Shown here piece after piece: positions 1-7,181 of a stretch of DNA of 15,306 bases. The position numbers and the translations under genes were made by a program. How positions within the stretch are numbered: the stretch's first letter is position 1; every line of letters starts with the position of its first letter. Source of the stretch: Bauldia sp. (GTDB taxonomy: Bacteria; Pseudomonadota; Alphaproteobacteria; Rhizobiales; Kaistiaceae); contig JAGRKY010000572.1 in NCBI GenBank assembly GCA_020442095.1, positions 1 to 15,306 on the forward strand, read 5' to 3'. The notes under the pieces are model-generated. The model saw nothing but the letters and a program-made list of their open reading frames with translations. It searched no databases and had not been told where the DNA came from.

Positions 1-842
1 GTGCTGAAGGTGCTGGCCGAGCCGTATCCGACCCGCCTCGCCACTTCGTCGAGCGCGATGCCGCCGCTTCGCAGCAGGTCCTTCGCGACCGCCATCCGCC
101 AGGTCATCAGGTATTCCATCGGCCGGACGCCGACCTTGCGGGCGAAGCGGTCGAAGAAGGCGGAGCGGGACATTCCCGCCTCGCGTGCGAGGTCGGAGAC
201 CGTCCAGGCCCGCGTCGCGTCGCCGTGCATTCTGCGCAGCGCCGCGGCGATGCGCGGGTCGGCGAGCCCGCCGAGAAGGCCGGGTCGTTCGGCATCGCCC
301 GGAACCGATCGCAGGGCCTCGATCAGCAGGATCTCCACCAGGCGCGCCAGAATGAGGTCGCGGCCGATGTCGTCGCGCGCGGCTTCCTCGCCAACCAGGC
401 GCACGAGCTGGGTTAGCCGCGGGACGCCGCGGATATGGATCATCCGCGGCAGCAGCGACACGAGCAGCGCCGCGTCCGGCGACTCGAAGGCGAAGTAGCC
501 GCCGAACTGCCGGACATCCGGCGGCCCGTTCTGGCGGCCGTGGCGCACCTCTTCGCCAGGGTCGAGCGCGGTCGCCGGGTCGATGTGCTTCACGGGTGCC
601 GACTCGAAGCCCGACATGGTGAAGGCCGGGGTCGCCGGCAGGAGGACGAAGTCTCCCGCTTCAAGCACGACCGGCGGCTCGCCGTCGACGGCGAGGCGGC
701 ATCGGCCCTCGGTCACCGCGCAGAAGCCCGGCTGGCCGAACTCGGCATAGCGCACCGCCCATCGGCCGGCGCCGGTGATCCCCTTGGAAAACACCGCGCG
801 GGGGCGAAGCAGCTGGATCACCTGGGACACCGGGTCGGTCAT
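1..842 (-). CDS. AraC-family transcriptional regulator with N-terminal cupin domain (C-terminus beyond the left edge)
   Basis: The minus strand reads openly from ATG at 842 to the window edge (280 codons visible, no stop). The N-terminal ~110 residues are a cupin-like sensor (ARAVFSKGITGAGRWAVRY, then LEAGDFVLLPATPAFTMSG), as in the cupin_6-type AraC regulators. The C-terminal part is a double helix-turn-helix: first HTH WTVSDLAREAGMSRSAFFDRF, second IALDEVARRVGYGSASTFS, where the sequence runs out just before the usual F-R-F end. It should be a cytoplasmic DNA-binding regulator responding to a small effector that cannot be told from sequence. It is divergent from the SDR gene at 940 with 97 bp between start codons, a common regulator/target layout, so the SDR is the likely target. 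An inverted repeat beside its start codon may be an autoregulatory operator. Family assignment is firm; effector and target are inferred. Confidence 0.93.
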   Translation of the reverse strand, partial: MTDPVSQVIQLLRPRAVFSKGITGAGRWAVRYAEFGQPGFCAVTEGRCRLAVDGEPPVVLEAGDFVLLPATPAFTMSGFESAPVKHIDPATALDPGEEVRHGRQNGPPDVRQFGGYFAFESPDAALLVSLLPRMIHIRGVPRLTQLVRLVGEEAARDDIGRDLILARLVEILLIEALRSVPGDAERPGLLGGLADPRIAAALRRMHGDATRAWTVSDLAREAGMSRSAFFDRFARKVGVRPMEYLMTWRMAVAKDLLRSGGIALDEVARRVGYGSASTFS

Positions 843-843
843 T

Positions 844-889
844 CGGACTATCGCAAATCAATTGTGGACTTCTGATCGATGATAGTCCG
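844..889. promoter_or_regulatory. Inverted repeat between divergent AraC and SDR genes, candidate operator
   Basis: CGGACTATC at 844-852 is the exact reverse complement of GATAGTCCG at 881-889, with 28 bp between the arms. The left arm abuts the ATG of the AraC gene (842) and the right arm lies ~50 bp before the SDR start. AraC-family proteins often bind paired sites in divergent promoters, so this is a reasonable operator candidate. No convincing -35/-10 pair could be fixed by eye. Confidence 0.45.
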
Positions 890-939
890 GATCATGCCGG
901 TTATCTCTTTCGCGTCAACACCGAAGACTGGAGATCGAC

Positions 940-1677
940 ATGAACACCGTCCTCATCACCGGCTGCTCTTCCGGCTACGGCCTCGCCACCGCGCGCCATT
1001 TCCACACCCGCGGCTGGACCGTCATCGCCACCATGCGCGAACCGGCCAGGAGCCAGCTTCCGCAGTCGGACCGGATACGGGTCCTGGCGCTCGACGTCAC
1101 CAGCCCGGAGAGCATCGCCGCGGCCATCGAAGCCGCGGGGCCGATCGACGTGCTCGTCAACAACGCCGGTATCGGGGCGGCCGGCGCCTTCGAGGCGACG
1201 CCGATGGCGGACGTCCGCAAGGTCTTCGAGACCAACACCTTCGGGACGATGGCCATGACCCAGGCGGTCATCCCGCAGATGCGGGAACGCCGGTCGGGCG
1301 CCATCGTCAACATTACCTCGAGCGCGACGCTCGCGCCGATGCCGCTGGTGTCGGTCTACACCGCGAGCAAGCAGGCGATCGAGGGCTTCACCGGTTCGCT
1401 CGCCCAGGAGCTCGGTGCCTTCGGCGTCAAGGCGCGGCTGGTCGAGCCAGGGCACGGGCCGACCACCCGGTTCGCGGAGAATACCGCCTTCGACATCGCC
1501 GCTCTCATCCCGGAAACCTATGCCGCCTTTGCCGCGCCGATCTTCGCCGCCTTCGCCAATCCGCCACTGACGACGAAGGAGACCGACGTGGCCGAAGCCA
1601 TCTGGCTCGCCGCGACCGATCCCTCCGACCGGCTCCGCTACCCGGCGGGTGCCGACGCGGTCGCGCTCGCGAGCTGA
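940..1677 (+). CDS. Short-chain dehydrogenase/reductase (SDR)
   Basis: 245-aa classical SDR, a cytoplasmic NAD(P)H-dependent oxidoreductase. Visible motifs: cofactor glycine motif TGCSSGYG (residues ~7-14), NNAG (~73-76), the catalytic serine region NITSSAT, and the active-site YTASK (Tyr and Lys four apart). The start ATG at 940 follows GGAG at a normal distance (ctggagatcgacATG). The substrate cannot be predicted. The C-terminus, ending YPAGADAVALAS, is short compared with my recollection of relatives, which carry roughly 15-20 more residues after this motif, so slight truncation is possible. The gene is divergent from an AraC regulator that probably controls it. Confidence 0.95.
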   Translation: MNTVLITGCSSGYGLATARHFHTRGWTVIATMREPARSQLPQSDRIRVLALDVTSPESIAAAIEAAGPIDVLVNNAGIGAAGAFEATPMADVRKVFETNTFGTMAMTQAVIPQMRERRSGAIVNITSSATLAPMPLVSVYTASKQAIEGFTGSLAQELGAFGVKARLVEPGHGPTTRFAENTAFDIAALIPETYAAFAAPIFAAFANPPLTTKETDVAEAIWLAATDPSDRLRYPAGADAVALAS

Positions 1678-1852
1678 TCCCGCAGCGTCCCCGTCAACCT
1701 TGTTTCGGGCCTCATCCAACTGGAGGGACACGCCAGTCGTCCTCCCGACGTCGCGCGTCGCGCGGCGCGGGGAGGCGATCTTCGCGGCCCTTGACGCGGC
1801 CCGGGAGGGGATCGAAGCGAGGTTCGGACAGGCCGGGGCAGGGCCGGTCTAG
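1678..1852 (+). pseudogene. Possible decayed coding remnant
   Basis: The 185-bp gap between the SDR stop and the convergent AraC stop contains an open stretch ending at TAG 1850-1852. Its last ~28 codons (RRGEAIFAALDAAREGIEAR onward) have strong GC bias at third positions and a helix-like composition typical of real protein. There is no good ribosome binding site. The only in-frame start, at 1649, lies inside the SDR in another frame. It could be the tail of a lost gene or a chance open frame; I cannot name a family. Confidence 0.2.
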
Positions 1853-1862
1853 CCGGCAACGT

Positions 1863-2819
1863 TCAGGTGCGGCGGTTGCGGCGCAGGCTCTGGGACGGTG
1901 TCTCGCCGAAAGCCTGGGCATAGGCGCGCGAGAAGCGACCGAGATGGAAGAAGCCGCAATCCATCGCGATGTCGGTCACGGTCTCGTCTTCCCTGGAATC
2001 GAGGATGCGCTGCCGCGCAATGTCGAGGCGGATGGTCCTCAATACGCCGAGCGGCGGGGCGCTCCGCGCATTCTCGAATGCGATCTGGACGCGCCGCGAA
2101 CTGACGCCGAGACGTTTCGCGATTTCCCGCGTCGAAAGCGCCTCGCGATACCGCTCGCGCATCAGTTCCTCTGCCTGCCGCACCAGGTGGTGATCCTGGC
2201 GCGACGGCAGGCTGAGGGCAGGGGTTGTCCCGAGGTCGTCGCCGACGAGGTGACCCAGTGTTTCCGCAAGCAGGACGTCGGCCGCGTCCCTCGCGCGGTC
2301 GCTGTCGAGGCCGCTCGTGGGGAGGAAGCCTTCGTCGAAGAGGTGGCCGACCAGGCGCTTGAGGGCGAGGGCGCCCCGGTTGCCGCCGGTGCCGGCGAAA
2401 TAGCGCTCCATCGAAATGGCGGACGGGCTTTCTTCATCGATCAGGTCACCGATGTCGACCAGGGCGCAATGGCTCTCGAAGCGCCCCCTGCTGTCGGCGA
2501 CGACATGAGTGACGCGCGCATTCGGGGTGAAGAGCAGCATGTCGCCGGGCCGGGCAGAGAAGCTTTCCGTCGCGGTCTCGACGACAAGCTGTCCGCGGTG
2601 GGGGAGGAGGACCGTGACGTATTCCGGCTCGCGCAGGGAGACCGTGTGTCCGGTGGATCGGACCCGGCAGAGCCTGGAGCGGCCAAGATGGGCGGTGTGA
2701 ACCGAGACCCCGGGGGCCTCCGCCTCGTGGAACGAAAAGGTCTGCTCGTGCTCGAACATCTTCTCGCGTTCGAACTCGATTCCCTTTGCGTCAATTGCCT
2801 GAGTCGGTTCGAACAGCAA
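1863..2819 (-). CDS. AraC-family transcriptional regulator
   Basis: 318-aa protein with an N-terminal ligand-binding region of the AraC_binding_2 kind (residues ~20-170, including YVTVLLPHRGQLVVET and SARPGDMLLFTPNARVTHVV) and a C-terminal double HTH (residues ~215-318: LSTREIAKRLGVSSRRVQIAF, then VTDIAMDCGFFHLGRFSRAY and FGETPSQSLRR). The start at 2819 is a TTG preceded by AGGTGG nine bases upstream. An in-frame ATG at 2759 (MFEHEQTF) is the alternative, with a weaker site. It lies 50 bp downstream of the PotF-like gene on the same strand, so the two are probably cotranscribed. It may control that gene or polyamine use, which is inference from position only. The second HTH and flanking residues are intact. 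Confidence 0.93.
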   Translation of the reverse strand: MLFEPTQAIDAKGIEFEREKMFEHEQTFSFHEAEAPGVSVHTAHLGRSRLCRVRSTGHTVSLREPEYVTVLLPHRGQLVVETATESFSARPGDMLLFTPNARVTHVVADSRGRFESHCALVDIGDLIDEESPSAISMERYFAGTGGNRGALALKRLVGHLFDEGFLPTSGLDSDRARDAADVLLAETLGHLVGDDLGTTPALSLPSRQDHHLVRQAEELMRERYREALSTREIAKRLGVSSRRVQIAFENARSAPPLGVLRTIRLDIARQRILDSREDETVTDIAMDCGFFHLGRFSRAYAQAFGETPSQSLRRNRRT

Positions 2820-2869
2820 TCGCCAGATCCACCTGATGGAGTTATCTCGATCGGGTACCCGGAGCCCTC

Positions 2870-3952
2870 TTACTCTCCGGTTTTGATGCGCGTCCAGAGC
2901 CGGTTGTTCAGCCGCAAGGTCTCTGTTCCGTAGGTAGGTGTCACGTAGAGTTTTGCCATCACCTCCGGCGGCGGATAGATCCCGGGATCATCGATGACGC
3001 TGGAATCGAGCAGCGCCTGGCTCGCCTTGTTCCCGTTGGCATAGTGAACATAGTTGGACGCCGCTGCAATCGTGTCCGGCCGCATCATGAAGTCGACGAA
3101 ACGGTGGGCGGCTTCGGGGTTCGGTGCGTCCCTGGGGATCGCCATCTGATCGAACCACATCTGGGCGCCTTCCTTCGGAATGACGTATTCGACACGGATG
3201 CCCGATCCGGCCTCGTTGGCCCGGTCCCGCGCCTGCAGCACGTCGCCGGACCAGCCGATCGCGAGACAGGCATCGCCCGACGCGAGCGCATCGATATAGG
3301 CCGAGGAGTGGAATTTCGTAATATAGGGGCGGATCTTGATCATGAGATCGGCCGCCTGCTCCAAGTCGGCGGCATCCTGGCTCGTGGGGTCGAGCCCCAG
3401 ATATCTCATGGCCGCCGGCAATACTCCGCCGGGCGTGTCGAGCACATGGACGCCGCAATCCGACAGTTTCGATATCTTGTCCGGGTCGAAGATCACGTCC
3501 CAGCTATCGATTGCATCGACGCCGAGACGCGCCTTCACGGCGTCCTTGTTGTAGCCGATTCCGGTCGTCCCCCACATGTAGTTGACGGAATATTTTCCGC
3601 CGGGATCGAAGACCTCCGTCCGCTGCTGGACGGCGTCCCAAAGATTTCCGAGGTTGTGGAGCTGCGATTTGTCGAGCGGCTGGAAGACACCGGCTTGCGC
3701 CTGCCTTTCCAGGAAGCTCGAACTCGGCACAACGACGTCATATCCGCTCTCGCCCGCCAGCAACTTGGTCTCAAGCACTCCATTCGAGTCGAAGACATCG
3801 TAGAGAACCTTGATCCCGGTCTCCTGCTCGAACTCCGTGATGACGTCTTCGTCGATATAGTCCGACCAGTTGTAGATGTGGACGACGCCACTATCTGCGA
3901 TGGCGGAGGAGCACAGGAAACAGAACGGCAAGAAGAAGAGGGAGCGTGACAC
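2870..3952 (-). CDS. PotF-like putrescine/polyamine ABC transporter periplasmic binding protein
   Basis: 360-aa extracytoplasmic solute-binding protein very close to E. coli PotF along its length, by comparison from memory. It has IYNWSDYI near the N-terminus (Trp-Ser-Asp of the ligand pocket), YDVFDSN, VVPSSSFLERQ..AGVFQPLDKS, MWGTTGIGYN, FHSSAYI, AIGWSGDV (pocket Trp and Asp), the WFDQMA segment matching PotF's Phe-x-x-x-Ala pocket strand, and a C-terminal GIYPPPEVMAKLY with LWTRIKTGE. I chose GTG 3952 as the start: AGGAG lies at 3959-3963 and it gives a clean signal peptide (SRSLFFLPFCFLCSSAIA). An upstream ATG at 4039 would add 29 non-signal residues. In the family, the protein captures putrescine in the periplasm for the PotGHI permease. 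No permease or ATPase gene is nearby, so this is an orphan component. A Spd/Put-binding paralogue used for sensing is another possibility. Confidence 0.93.
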   Translation of the reverse strand: MSRSLFFLPFCFLCSSAIADSGVVHIYNWSDYIDEDVITEFEQETGIKVLYDVFDSNGVLETKLLAGESGYDVVVPSSSFLERQAQAGVFQPLDKSQLHNLGNLWDAVQQRTEVFDPGGKYSVNYMWGTTGIGYNKDAVKARLGVDAIDSWDVIFDPDKISKLSDCGVHVLDTPGGVLPAAMRYLGLDPTSQDAADLEQAADLMIKIRPYITKFHSSAYIDALASGDACLAIGWSGDVLQARDRANEAGSGIRVEYVIPKEGAQMWFDQMAIPRDAPNPEAAHRFVDFMMRPDTIAAASNYVHYANGNKASQALLDSSVIDDPGIYPPPEVMAKLYVTPTYGTETLRLNNRLWTRIKTGE

Positions 3953-4279
3953 GGCAGACTCCTGCTTGACGATTGAGGGGGCCTGTCTATCGGCAATGTG
4001 ATGACCGTTTCTTGCAGCTTTCGTGAAGCTCTTCAACAATTTTGACGATTATCAAGCTGATCACGAGCCACATTCCCCCAGTTGCAGCCAAGTCCATCGC
4101 AATCCGGACAGTTCTGCGTCGCAATCTGGATTGTCGATCATTCGAAGTGCTTGCTAGTGCTCGCGGAACGGGGACGGTTTGGCGCCCAAACAGGTGGCAT
4201 CGAACCTGTCTAACCTCCGGTCGCCGCCTGTTGATCGGTCAATGCTTACTTTCTTGTCGACAATCGAGGAGAGACAGCG
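3953..4279. other. Divergent intergenic region (327 bp)
   Basis: This gap separates the minus-strand PotF-like gene from the plus-strand exported-protein run and must hold both promoters. It contains the first copy of the direct-repeat element at 4092-4133. TTGACG-like hexamers occur near 3965 and 4042 but have no convincing -10 partner. No gene, RNA or terminator was recognised. Confidence 0.6.
4092..4133 (+). promoter_or_regulatory. Direct-repeat regulatory element, copy A
   Basis: It contains two copies of TCGYRATCYGGA: TCGCAATCCGGA at 4097-4108 and TCGCAATCTGGA at 4119-4130. Their starts are 22 bp apart, about two helical turns, so a dimeric protein could bind both on one DNA face. The element starts GTCCATCGC and ends GGATTG, exactly as the copy at 8376-8416 does. 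It ends ~147 bp before the first gene of the exported-protein run. The binding protein is unknown. Confidence 0.6.
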
Positions 4280-4852
4280 ATGAGACAGGTTGCGGGCCTC
4301 GCCGGGGTCGCAGGTTTCATGGCCGCGCTGTCTCTTGCGCCGGTCCCGGCCGACGCTGCCGAAGACAACAAGGCGGGTGCAGCGGCGGCGGCCGTTGTCG
4401 GCGCTGCTGCGATCCTCGGTATCGCCGCGATCGCCCACCACGAGGATCACCACAAGGACGGAAAGCACCTGACCGACGCGCAGGCGGAGGCGAAATACGA
4501 GCGCGGCTACAATGACGGGCTCTACAACGCCCCGTATCACGCCGCTGCCGCCGACGAAGCCTATCGCGCCGGTTATGACGCCGGGGTGACCGAACGCCGC
4601 CAGCGCATGGCGCACAACCGCGAGCATGAATGGGAGGCCGATCGCCATGGCGCGCCGCGGCTCGCGATGCGCGCCTGCGTCGGCGAAGCATCCGCCAAAT
4701 GGGGGCGACGCCCGACCGACGTTGTTCCGGTCAAATCGAAAAAGATCGGCGGCGACGACTATCTGGTCGAGGTTGCCGCCGGGCATCGCCGCGGTAGTTG
4801 TGAAGTAAGCGGCAACGGCCAGATCTATCTCCTCAAGAATGGCGGGATCTGA
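4280..4852 (+). CDS. Periplasmic or membrane-anchored hypothetical protein with Ala/Gly-rich segment and C-terminal two-Cys module
   Basis: 190-aa protein, good ribosome binding site (GAGGAGAG before ATG 4280). It has a signal peptide ending near PADA (residue ~26), then a hydrophobic Ala/Gly/Val segment (33-52) that could be a membrane anchor. A histidine-rich stretch (HHEDHHKDGKH, 53-63) could bind metal. Next come two Tyr/Gly repeats, YERGYNDGLY and AYRAGYDAG (73-102), followed by a C-terminal domain with C133 and C174. That domain (ACVGEASAKWG ... GSCEVSGNGQIYLL) matches in layout the modules in the next genes. I do not recognise a named family. It is the first gene of a six-gene same-strand run of exported proteins and lies directly downstream of regulatory element A. 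Confidence 0.85.
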   Translation: MRQVAGLAGVAGFMAALSLAPVPADAAEDNKAGAAAAAVVGAAAILGIAAIAHHEDHHKDGKHLTDAQAEAKYERGYNDGLYNAPYHAAAADEAYRAGYDAGVTERRQRMAHNREHEWEADRHGAPRLAMRACVGEASAKWGRRPTDVVPVKSKKIGGDDYLVEVAAGHRRGSCEVSGNGQIYLLKNGGI

Positions 4853-4912
4853 ACGCGCCGGGTGAAGGGCATTCTTTGTGGCAGGGCACATTTCCAACAG
4901 GAGTAACGATCA

Positions 4913-5602
4913 ATGCTGAGTCACCTGAAGTATTCGGTCCTGGCGCTGGCCGTCCTGGTCGCTGCATGCGACAACGCCCCGTCCACCCAGGACACCAAGT
5001 CCGAGGCGCCGGCGCCTGCCAAGCAGGAAGCGGCCCCGCCCGCCAAGCAGGATGCCGCCGCGCCCGCCGCGAAGCCGGCCGAGGCGGCGACGAAGCCTGC
5101 CGCCGCGGCGGACGACACCGAGACCGTCACCAACAATGCGTGCCTCGCAGCCGTGAAGAAGGAGACCGGCGAGAGCAAGGTCTCGATCCTCTCCAACGAG
5201 TTCTCCGAGGCCAACACCCTGGTGATGGTCGGCGTCGGGGCCAACGATGCGCCGTGGAAATGCCTCGTCTCCAACGACGGCAAGGTCCAGGAGATCGAAT
5301 TCACCGGCGACGACGGCGACGGCGTGCCGACGGAAGGCGCCGACGCTGACGACGGCGGCGGTGCGATGGCCGGAGCCCCCGGCGGTTCAGATGTCTCGCA
5401 AGCCGCGATCGATGCCTGCCTGGCAGCGGTGAAGAAAGAGACCAGCGAGCCCGACCTTGCCGTGACGAGCTCCGAATTCTCCGAGGCGAATTCGATGGTG
5501 ATGATCGGCGTCGGGGCGCAGCGCGCGCCGTGGAAGTGCCTCGTCTCGAACGACGGGACGGTCCAGGAGATTTCCTTCACCGGCGACGAGGGGGCGCTGT
5601 GA
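4913..5602 (+). CDS. Lipoprotein with tandemly duplicated two-Cys module
   Basis: 229-aa protein starting at ATG 4913 behind AGGAGT. Signal peptide with lipobox LVAAC (Cys 19), so it should be lipid-anchored in the envelope. Residues ~23-72 are an Ala/Pro/Lys low-complexity spacer, probably an extended tether. Two near-identical modules follow: residues 75-133 (ACLAAVKKETG ... APWKCLVSNDGKVQEIEFTG; C77, C117) and 166-225 (ACLAAVKKETS ... APWKCLVSNDGTVQEISFTG; C169, C209). Both have 39 residues between the cysteines, implying one disulphide each. The acidic Gly-rich linker between them includes DDGGGAMAGA, which recurs in the protein at 7182. The module is not a named domain that I recognise. 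Function unknown; an envelope protein acting with the neighbouring L,D-transpeptidase and lysozyme-inhibitor-like protein is plausible. Confidence 0.9.
   Translation: MLSHLKYSVLALAVLVAACDNAPSTQDTKSEAPAPAKQEAAPPAKQDAAAPAAKPAEAATKPAAAADDTETVTNNACLAAVKKETGESKVSILSNEFSEANTLVMVGVGANDAPWKCLVSNDGKVQEIEFTGDDGDGVPTEGADADDGGGAMAGAPGGSDVSQAAIDACLAAVKKETSEPDLAVTSSEFSEANSMVMIGVGAQRAPWKCLVSNDGTVQEISFTGDEGAL
5135..5317 (+). repeat. Internal repeat unit 1 (two-Cys module) of the lipoprotein gene
   Basis: This segment encodes residues 75-135 and is highly similar at DNA and protein level to unit 2 (5408-5593), especially around the WKCLVSNDG codons. The two arose by in-gene duplication. A more diverged relative lies in the gene at 7182. 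Confidence 0.85.
5408..5593 (+). repeat. Internal repeat unit 2 (two-Cys module) of the lipoprotein gene
   Basis: It encodes residues 166-227 and is the second copy of the module at 5135-5317. The cysteines (C169, C209) have the same spacing as in unit 1. The unit starts immediately after a Gly-rich linker. Confidence 0.85.
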
Positions 5603-5672
5603 TCCGCCCCGGGTACGGCACCGGCATACCTCAAGCTCACATGACAATGACCGCGACAAAAGGAAAACGAAC

Positions 5673-6053
5673 ATGAAGACGGCCATTCTTTCTGCCATCG
5701 GACTGCTTGCTCTCGCCGGTACGGCCCATGCCGGCATTCCCTTCGTGAATGCCTCCTGCCCGGGCAATATCGACGTCCATGCCGATGAAGGCGGGCCGAT
5801 CTACATCAACGGCAAGGAAGCCAAGATCACGGTCTCCAAAAAGAACTACTACGAGGCCAAGCACGGCGCCGTGACCATCTCGCTGAGCGTCAACCCCGAC
5901 GGGTCGCCGTCGATCTCCTACACCGGCAAGGGCGGCGCCAATGGCATTTGCCAGCTCACCGATGGCGGCTCCGCCAAAAAGGGTGGCCATGGCGGCGGCT
6001 GTCCGGTCGATGTCAGCGAGGCCGACCGGTACAAATACCCGGCCTGCAACTAG
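5673..6053 (+). CDS. Small secreted four-cysteine hypothetical protein
   Basis: 126-aa protein, ATG 5673 behind AAGGA. Signal peptide MKTAILSAIGLLALAGTAHA with cleavage before Gly21 (AHA|G). The mature ~106 residues hold four cysteines (C29, C93, C110, C125), enough for two disulphides. A conserved-looking core runs from NIDVHADEGGPIYINGKEA to SVNPDGSPSISYTGKGGANGICQ. I recall similar uncharacterised small periplasmic proteins in other proteobacteria but no defined function. A Gly/Lys/His-rich stretch (98-109) precedes the C-terminal cysteines. It sits 70 bp from genes on both sides in the exported-protein run. Confidence 0.87.
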   Translation: MKTAILSAIGLLALAGTAHAGIPFVNASCPGNIDVHADEGGPIYINGKEAKITVSKKNYYEAKHGAVTISLSVNPDGSPSISYTGKGGANGICQLTDGGSAKKGGHGGGCPVDVSEADRYKYPACN

Positions 6054-6123
6054 CCATGCGGCGGGGATGGAAAGGGGCCGGAAGGGGGGACCGGTCAACC
6101 AGCGATCCGGGAGCATGACGGCG

Positions 6124-7140
6124 ATGAAGAACCATCCATCACGACGGACCGCCCTCGGCTGGCTGGCCGCGGGTCTCGGCGCGGGCGTCGCCGGCAGCGC
6201 GCTCGCCGAGCCGGTGATCAAGGCGGTGGACGGGCTGAAGCCGGGCGAGTTCACCTGGCATCCGGAGCGCGCCCCGGACGGGCAGGTGGCGATCGTCGTC
6301 TCGCTGCCCGACCAGCGGGTCTTCGTCTATCGCAACGGCATCCGCATCGCGGTCTCGACCTGCTCCACCGGCAAGCCGGGGCATTCGACCCCGACCGGTG
6401 TCTTCACCATCCTGCAGAAAGACAAGCACCACCACTCGTCGACCTACAACAACGCGCCGATGCCGAACATGAACCGGCTGACCTGGTCGGGCATCGCGCT
6501 GCACGCCGGCAACCTGCCGGGCTATCCGGCCTCCCATGGCTGCGTGCGGCTGCCGCTCGATTTCTCCGCCAAGCTCTTTGGCATCACGCAGGTCGGCACG
6601 CCGGTGATCATTGCCAACGCGGCGACCTATCCGAACGGCGTCGTCCATCCCGGCTGGATCCTGTCGGCGGACGCGGAGGCCGAGTTCGAGAAGGCGGTGT
6701 CGAGCGTCCAGAAGAAGATGTCGGGGCCGCCCGGCGCCGGCCTGTCGGCCAAGCCGAGCGTCACCTCGATCGTCGTCTCCGGCGCCGAGGAACGGATCCT
6801 CGTGCTCGACAACGGCGAGATCATCGCCGACGGCAAGGCGACCATCGAGGACGGCGGCGTGCCGCTCGGCAATCACGTCTTTATCCTGACCCTGTTCGAC
6901 GCGTCGAAGAAGCAGGTTCGCTGGCGGTCGATCCGCTACTACCACGACGAGGAGCGCGACCTCGAGCTGACCGAGCTCGCGACGATCAAGCGCATCCGCG
7001 GCTCGCACGAGGTGATCGAGGCGATCCGGACGCGCATGTATCCCGGCACCACGATGGTGACGGTCGACCTGCCGCTCGATCGCGATACGCGCACCGGCGA
7101 CGATTTCGTCGTCATGGCCGACGGCGACGACGCCGCCTAG
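6124..7140 (+). CDS. L,D-transpeptidase (YkuD/ErfK-YbiS family) with degenerate second repeat
   Basis: 338-aa periplasmic enzyme expected to form 3-3 peptidoglycan cross-links or attach proteins to the wall. It has a Tat-like signal (RRTALGWLAAGLGAG, cleavage near ALA). The YkuD domain covers residues ~54-165 with catalytic HAGNLPGYPASHGCVRLP: H127, S137-H138-G139-C140, R142. All key residues are present, so it should be active. Residues ~214-255 (SIVVSGAEERILVLDNGEII ... PLGNHVFIL) resemble the start of the YkuD domain (AIVVSLPDQRVFVYRNGIRI ... TPTGVFTIL) but lack the His/Cys catalytic part. The C-terminus ends in DLPLDRDTRTGDDFVVM, typical of ErfK-like rhizobial enzymes. I chose ATG 6124, ten bases after GGGAG; ATG 6115 is too close to that site. 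Confidence 0.93.
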   Translation: MKNHPSRRTALGWLAAGLGAGVAGSALAEPVIKAVDGLKPGEFTWHPERAPDGQVAIVVSLPDQRVFVYRNGIRIAVSTCSTGKPGHSTPTGVFTILQKDKHHHSSTYNNAPMPNMNRLTWSGIALHAGNLPGYPASHGCVRLPLDFSAKLFGITQVGTPVIIANAATYPNGVVHPGWILSADAEAEFEKAVSSVQKKMSGPPGAGLSAKPSVTSIVVSGAEERILVLDNGEIIADGKATIEDGGVPLGNHVFILTLFDASKKQVRWRSIRYYHDEERDLELTELATIKRIRGSHEVIEAIRTRMYPGTTMVTVDLPLDRDTRTGDDFVVMADGDDAA

Positions 7141-7181
7141 GACTGCGGGCTGGCGGGGCTGGCCGAGAAAAGGAGACTGAC

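Noticed and set aside
879..2933. 684-codon open frame on the plus strand
   Set aside because: It runs through the SDR in the wrong frame and antisense to the AraC gene. Its Arg/Gly/Pro-rich product matches no family; it is a by-product of high GC.
3044..3949. 301-codon open frame on the plus strand
   Set aside because: Antisense to the PotF-like gene, which matches its family from end to end.
4160..4200. EcfG-type stress promoter (GGAAC near 4164)
   Set aside because: No CGTT at 16-17 bp downstream.
5135..5593. CRISPR-like or mobile repeat
   Set aside because: The two repeat units are in-frame coding copies of a protein domain, with no short regular spacers or inverted ends.
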